This document shows positions 7,128-11,281 of a stretch of DNA of 11,281 nucleotides, piece by piece. The translations under genes were made by a program, and so were the position numbers. Positions within the stretch are counted from its first letter, which is position 1. Every line of letters begins with the position of its first letter. The DNA is from Chitinophagales bacterium (GTDB lineage: Bacteria > Bacteroidota > Bacteroidia > Chitinophagales > Saprospiraceae), in the NCBI GenBank assembly GCA_013297575.1, contig JAAFHO010000123.1:1-11281 (forward strand), given 5' to 3'. The notes under the pieces are model-generated. The model worked only from the letters and a program-made list of their open reading frames with translations, had not been told where the DNA came from and searched no databases.

Positions 7128-7679
7128 ATGAAAAATAATATCATATCAGCCATACGTCTAACCCTTGTTTGCTTGGTGTTTTTCTGCGGTATTTACACAC
7201 TCGCGGTATATGGCATTTCAAAACTTGCACCTGAAAGCATGTCGTTTGCAAAAACAAAAGCAGGTTATTACGAAAACGTAGGGCAAAGTTTTACCAACGA
7301 TAAGTACTTCTATTCCCGCCCATCGGCAGTGGCTTATAATGCCGCAGGCTCAGGTGGCAGCAATAAAGGGCCGAGTAACCCCAATTATTTAGCCGAAGTA
7401 CAAGCCAGAATTGACAGTTTTTTGGTACACAACCCAGGCGTACAAAAAGAAGATATTCCTTCGGATTTGGTTACTGCAAGCGGAAGCGGGTTAGATCCCA
7501 ATATTTCTGTTCAAGGAGCAAAAGTGCAAGTGAAACGGATTGCCAGCATACGAAATATGAACGAATCAACCATACACCAACTGATTGAACAACAAACCGA
7601 AAAACCATTACTAGGACTATTTGGTACAGAAAAAATTAATGTATTAAAATTAAATCTAGCTTTAGACATTTTAAATTAG
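7128..7679 (+). CDS. kdpC: KdpC, periplasmic-facing subunit of the K+-transporting ATPase
   Basis: KdpC is an assembly subunit that raises the ATP or K+ affinity of KdpFABC. The product is 183 aa (about 190 in E. coli). It has one N-terminal membrane helix (residues about 9-29) and a soluble domain with the family motifs YFYSRPSA (60-67), AGSGGSNKGPSNP (about 73-85) and TASGSGLDPNIS. It begins 15 nt after kdpB and ends 6 nt before the porin gene, so it is part of the same transcription unit. Nothing is missing. Confidence 0.97.
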   Translation: MKNNIISAIRLTLVCLVFFCGIYTLAVYGISKLAPESMSFAKTKAGYYENVGQSFTNDKYFYSRPSAVAYNAAGSGGSNKGPSNPNYLAEVQARIDSFLVHNPGVQKEDIPSDLVTASGSGLDPNISVQGAKVQVKRIASIRNMNESTIHQLIEQQTEKPLLGLFGTEKINVLKLNLALDILN

Positions 7680-7685
7680 TAAATA

Positions 7686-8762
7686 ATGAAAAATACCTTT
7701 ATTGCATTGCTTATCTTGTGCTCCATTAGTACTTACGCACAAACTGAAAGCACAAAAAATCCACTTTCAATTAGTGGATACGTAGAAACGTACTATGCTT
7801 ATGATTTTGGCAATCCAGATAACCACAATCGTCCAGGATTTGCGTACTCACATTCCCGACACAACGAAGTGAACCTCAACTTAGGCTTTGTTAAATTAGC
7901 CTACAACACCGATAATATAAGAACAAATATCGCTTTAATGACGGGTACTTATGCCAATGCCAACCTTGCAGCGGAGCCAGGAGTGTTGCGGGGTATCTAT
8001 GAAGCCAACGCAGGCGTAAAAATTTCAAAAAAGAAAAATGTATGGGTAGATGCTGGTATATTTGCTTCCCATATTGGTTTTGAAAGTGCTATTGGCAAAG
8101 ATTGCTGGAACCTGACAAGAAGTATTTTGGCGGACAACTCACCTTATTACGAAAGCGGTGTAAAGGTCTCTTACACCAGTGATGATGCGAAATGGTTCGT
8201 GAGCGGTTTGATTCTAAATGGTTGGCAACGAATACAACGGGTAGATGGAAACAATACACCTGCTTTTGGACACCAACTGACCTTCAAACCAAATTCAAAA
8301 ATGACTTTTAACAGCAGTTCGTTTGTAGGAAGTGATTCACCCGACAGAACTCGACAAATGCGTTACTTTCATAACTTTTATGGACAATTTCAATTGCACA
8401 AAAAATTGGGTTTGACAGCAGGATTTGATATAGGTACGCAGCAAAAATCCAAAGGAAGTACCGACTACAACACTTGGTATTCCCCTGTGATTATTGCCAA
8501 ATACACGCCCTCCGACAAGATAAGTATTGCAGCAAGAGGAGAATACTACAGCGATGCAAACGGTGTAATCATTGCAACTGGAACAACCAATGGATTTAAA
8601 ACTTTTGGCTATTCCTTAAACGTTGATTATAATATTGCCAGTAATGTGGTTTGGCGCATAGAAGGAAGAGGGTTTAGCAGTAAGGATAACATATTTACAT
8701 TAGAGAACCAGGCAAGTACTCAAAATTATTTTGTTACAACAGCACTTGCGATCAGTTTCTAA
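7686..8762 (+). CDS. Outer-membrane beta-barrel porin (OmpL-like, BBP2 type) in the kdp operon
   Basis: This is a 358-aa outer-membrane protein. It has a signal peptide (MKNTFIALLILCSISTYAQ, cleavage after about residue 19), then SISGYVETYYAYDF and a series of alternating hydrophobic/polar strands separated by Asn/Asp/Gly-rich turns. It ends in a C-terminal Phe (ALAISF), the usual signal for the BAM barrel-assembly machinery. The features fit the putative OmpL-like beta-barrel porin-2 family; the family name is from memory. It lies between kdpC (6 nt upstream) and the kdpD-like gene (74 nt downstream), so it is almost certainly co-transcribed with the pump. The likely job is to let K+ or other small solutes cross the outer membrane under K+ limitation. 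Transport by this protein and its selectivity are inferred. Confidence 0.85.
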   Translation: MKNTFIALLILCSISTYAQTESTKNPLSISGYVETYYAYDFGNPDNHNRPGFAYSHSRHNEVNLNLGFVKLAYNTDNIRTNIALMTGTYANANLAAEPGVLRGIYEANAGVKISKKKNVWVDAGIFASHIGFESAIGKDCWNLTRSILADNSPYYESGVKVSYTSDDAKWFVSGLILNGWQRIQRVDGNNTPAFGHQLTFKPNSKMTFNSSSFVGSDSPDRTRQMRYFHNFYGQFQLHKKLGLTAGFDIGTQQKSKGSTDYNTWYSPVIIAKYTPSDKISIAARGEYYSDANGVIIATGTTNGFKTFGYSLNVDYNIASNVVWRIEGRGFSSKDNIFTLENQASTQNYFVTTALAISF

Positions 8763-8836
8763 TTATTGGCAAAGCCTATAGGAGCGTGTCGTAAGGCTTA
8801 TTGAAAAAGTACTGTATGAAGATTGGTTTATAAAAT

Positions 8837-9961
8837 ATGGAAGAGCAAAGAAAATCGGCACAAGAGTTTCTCGACTTGATAAAAAAATCAAGAAGTGGAA
8901 AATTCAAAATATACATTGGCATGAGTGCTGGTGTGGGTAAATCATACCGTATGCTGCAAGAAGCGCATACTTTAATGAAAAACGGTATTGATGTAAAAAT
9001 TGGTTATATCGAAACACACAACAGACAAGAGACACACGCATTGTTGGATGGCTTACCAATAGTGCCCAGGCGTACGCTTTTTTACAAAGGAAAGGCGCTC
9101 GAAGAAATGGATCTTAATGCCATAATTAATTTACGACCCGAGGTGGTGATTGTAGATGAATTGGCACACACCAATATAGAAGGTAGCAAAAACGAAAAAC
9201 GCTGGCAAGATGTAATTGAAATTCTCGAAGCGGGTATCAACGTGATTTCTGCCGTGAATATTCAACATATAGAAAGCCTCAATGAAGAGGTAAAGCAAAT
9301 TACAGGTATTGAAGTGAAAGAACGCGTACCCGACAGTGTTTTGGCCCAAGCAGATGAGGTCGTAAATATAGACTTAACGGCCGATGAATTAATAGCCCGA
9401 TTGAAAGAAGGTAAAATTTATGAGGCACAAAAAATCGAAACTGCGCTTCAAAATTTTTTTAAAAGCGACCATATTCTGCAACTACGTGAACTGGCTTTGA
9501 AAGAAGTGGCTTCGCAAGTAGAACGCAAAGTAGAAACAGAAGTAACCAAGCCCAATACGATAAAACATGAACGATTTTTGGCTTGCATCAGCAGCAACGA
9601 AAAAACAGCCAAAACGGTGATTCGTAAAACTGCTCGACTGGCCAATTATTACCACAGTAAATGGTACGTTTTATATGTGCAAACGCCACAAGAAAGTGCT
9701 GACAATATCGCACTGGACAAGCAGAGGTACCTGATCAATAATTTTAAATTAGCCACTGAATTGGGGGCTGAAATCATAAAAATTGAAAGCACTTCTGTAT
9801 CAAAAACGATTATTGAACAAGCGAACGAAAGAAAAATCACGACTATTTGCATCGGCAAACCACATTTAAATTTGTTTAAGATTATTTTATCTACAAACGT
9901 ATTTAATCACCTTTTGAATAAACTATCTTCAAATAATATTGACCTTGTAATTTTATCATAA
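8837..9961 (+). CDS. kdpD: Stand-alone KdpD N-terminal sensor protein (KdpD + USP domains, no kinase)
   Basis: This corresponds to only the cytoplasmic N-terminal part of KdpD. Residues about 20-230 are the KdpD domain, with Walker A-type GMSAGVGKS at 28-36, IGYIETHNRQET, Walker B-type VVIVDELAHTN, RWQDVIEILEAGINV and NIQHIESLN. Residues about 245-374 are a universal-stress-protein-like domain ending in DLVILS. E. coli KdpD is about 894 aa and continues into four membrane helices and a histidine kinase. Those parts are absent here, and the next gene encodes a separate kinase. Natural short KdpD proteins are known from cyanobacteria such as Anabaena. It therefore probably acts by binding ATP or another signal and modulating the neighbouring kinase. 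The SxS...FTAxY c-di-AMP motif of S. aureus KdpD is not recognisable (SSN at 252-254, KWYVLYV at 275-281). The TAA stop is followed at once by the ATG of the kinase gene. Confidence 0.93.
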   Translation: MEEQRKSAQEFLDLIKKSRSGKFKIYIGMSAGVGKSYRMLQEAHTLMKNGIDVKIGYIETHNRQETHALLDGLPIVPRRTLFYKGKALEEMDLNAIINLRPEVVIVDELAHTNIEGSKNEKRWQDVIEILEAGINVISAVNIQHIESLNEEVKQITGIEVKERVPDSVLAQADEVVNIDLTADELIARLKEGKIYEAQKIETALQNFFKSDHILQLRELALKEVASQVERKVETEVTKPNTIKHERFLACISSNEKTAKTVIRKTARLANYYHSKWYVLYVQTPQESADNIALDKQRYLINNFKLATELGAEIIKIESTSVSKTIIEQANERKITTICIGKPHLNLFKIILSTNVFNHLLNKLSSNNIDLVILS

Positions 9962-11281
9962 ATGAAAATTAAAACAAAACTAACGCTGGGCGTTGGACTC
10001 TTATTTATTTTAATTATTCTGCTAAGTCTTGTTGGAGCAGGGAATATTAATGCACTAAAGAATGATACTGAAAACATTTTAGTTGCTAACTACAATACAT
10101 TGGAGTATAGCAGAAACATGTTGGCTGCATTAGAAGATGGCTCTGAAAAAGCATTGAAAAAATTTGAAATCAACCTTAAAAATCAAGAGGAAAATATTAC
10201 TGAAATCGGTGAAAAAGAAGCAACAACCGAAGTAAGAAACAATTTTGAAATCATTAAGCAGCACCAACAAGACAGTGCGGTTTCAGCAGAAATCCGGAAT
10301 GAAATATTCAAGCTGATGGATTTGAATATGCAAGCCATTCAACGAAAAAGTGAAGTGGCCAAAGCAACTGCGGATAGAGCCGTTTTTTGGATTGCTATCA
10401 GTGGAACATTATGCTTTTTAATTGCCTTTACACTGCTCATCAATCTACCCTCTAATATCGCTAATCCAATCAAAGAACTCACTGAAAGCATTCAACAAAT
10501 TGCGGATAAAAAATATTCAAAAAGAGTACATTTTGAAAGCTATAGTGAATTTGGGCAATTAGCCAAATCATTTAATACAATGGCTAAAAAACTCGAAGAG
10601 TACAACAACAGTAATTTGGCAAAATTGATGATGGAGAAAAAACGCATCGAAACACTCATCAATAATATGCACGATCCGGTGATTGGTTTGGATGAAAACT
10701 TAAACATTATTTTTGCCAATGAAGAAGCCATCAACATTGTTGGTATGCAGCAAGCAGAAATTATAGGAAAATCGGCACAAGAGTTATCTGTAAAAAATGA
10801 TTTGATCCGTACGCTTACCCAAAATCTAATGATTACTGAAAACTATCACGACTTAAAACCAACACCGATGAAAATATATGCGCACCATAAAGAAGGTTAT
10901 TTTGAAAAAGAAATACTGCATATTTCTATAACGCCAACAGGCGAGCAACTAAAGCAGTTGATAGGGCATGTAATTATTTTGAGAAATATAACGAAGTACA
11001 AAGAATTGGATTTTGCCAAAACCAATTTTATCGCAACAGTTTCGCATGAATTTAAAACGCCAATTTCTTCCATCAAAATGAGCATACAGTTATTGGAAAA
11101 TGAGCAAATTGGACAATTAAACGAGGAGCAATCGAACTTAGTAAACAGTATAAAAGACGATGCAAACCGATTATTAAAAATAACTGGCGAAATCTTAAAT
11201 ATGACGCAGGTGGAAAGTGGCAATATTCAACTGTCTATACTGCCCACCGCCCCTAAAGAAATACTGCTTTTAGCGATCAAT
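9962..11281 (+). CDS. Membrane sensor histidine kinase (TM, HAMP, PAS, H-box), cut by the window edge
   Basis: The open frame runs from ATG 9962 to the last base (440 codons, no stop), so this is the N-terminal part of a larger kinase. Order: TM1 about 7-27 (LTLGVGLLFILIILLSLVGAG); a charged helical periplasmic region about 28-140 that looks like a four-helix-bundle sensor; TM2 about 141-162 (VFWIAISGTLCFLIAF); HAMP about 163-215 (NPIKELTESIQQIADKKYS); PAS from about 228 (NNMHDPVIGLDENLNIIFAN); and the dimerisation helix with H-box SHEFKTPISS, the phospho-accepting histidine being H362. The ATP-binding domain must lie beyond the right edge. The start codon directly abuts the stop of the kdpD-like gene (TAAATG), so translation is probably coupled. 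It probably supplies the kinase half missing from that protein and signals to the regulator at 1647. Partnership is inferred from gene order. Confidence 0.93.
   Translation, partial: MKIKTKLTLGVGLLFILIILLSLVGAGNINALKNDTENILVANYNTLEYSRNMLAALEDGSEKALKKFEINLKNQEENITEIGEKEATTEVRNNFEIIKQHQQDSAVSAEIRNEIFKLMDLNMQAIQRKSEVAKATADRAVFWIAISGTLCFLIAFTLLINLPSNIANPIKELTESIQQIADKKYSKRVHFESYSEFGQLAKSFNTMAKKLEEYNNSNLAKLMMEKKRIETLINNMHDPVIGLDENLNIIFANEEAINIVGMQQAEIIGKSAQELSVKNDLIRTLTQNLMITENYHDLKPTPMKIYAHHKEGYFEKEILHISITPTGEQLKQLIGHVIILRNITKYKELDFAKTNFIATVSHEFKTPISSIKMSIQLLENEQIGQLNEEQSNLVNSIKDDANRLLKITGEILNMTQVESGNIQLSILPTAPKEILLLAIN

Noticed and set aside
8772..8799. AAGCCT / AGGCTT inverted repeat in the 74-nt gap between the porin and kdpD-like genes.
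   Set aside because: The stem is only 6 bp with a 16-nt loop and no T-tract follows. It is too weak for a terminator, and gene order argues for read-through.

Overview
This window carries a complete kdp high-affinity potassium uptake locus from a member of the Bacteroidota. The evidence for the host is the low GC content, the near absence of Shine-Dalgarno sequences before obvious genes, the OmpL-like outer-membrane barrel, and a first gene whose C-terminal module resembles repeats I remember from very large Saprospiraceae secreted proteins. Saprospiraceae or a close relative is an inference from that one module.

Layout, left to right: (1) 176-1480, a secreted protein with a propeller-like first half and a cysteine-containing second half, apparently unrelated to potassium. 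(2) 1647-2990, an NtrC-type sigma-54-dependent response regulator (receiver, AAA+ with GAFTGA, Fis-type helix-turn-helix) that starts at TTG. (3) 2991-3204, an intergenic region with a 23-bp tandem duplication, a strong intrinsic terminator and a candidate -24/-12 promoter. (4) 3205-8762, a tightly packed run: a 27-aa membrane micropeptide, kdpF, kdpA, kdpB, kdpC and an outer-membrane porin, with gaps of 5-15 nt. (5) 8837-11281, a stand-alone KdpD N-terminal sensor protein (KdpD plus USP domains only), abutted by a separate membrane histidine kinase (two TM helices, HAMP, PAS, H-box) that runs off the right edge before its ATP-binding domain. All recognised genes lie on the + strand.

How they fit together: KdpFABC pumps K+ across the inner membrane using ATP. 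The porin probably gives ions a path through the outer membrane. In the classical system one KdpD kinase phosphorylates an OmpR-type KdpE. Here the KdpD cytoplasmic sensor and the kinase are separate polypeptides and the only regulator nearby is of NtrC type, so the likely output is activation of a sigma-54 promoter. A sequence with that architecture sits about 37 nt before the first start codon of the structural operon. The kinase-regulator pairing is inferred from position.

Most interesting points: the sigma-54 wiring of kdp, the extra KdpF-like micropeptide before kdpF, the split KdpD, and the duplicated terminator arm upstream of the operon.
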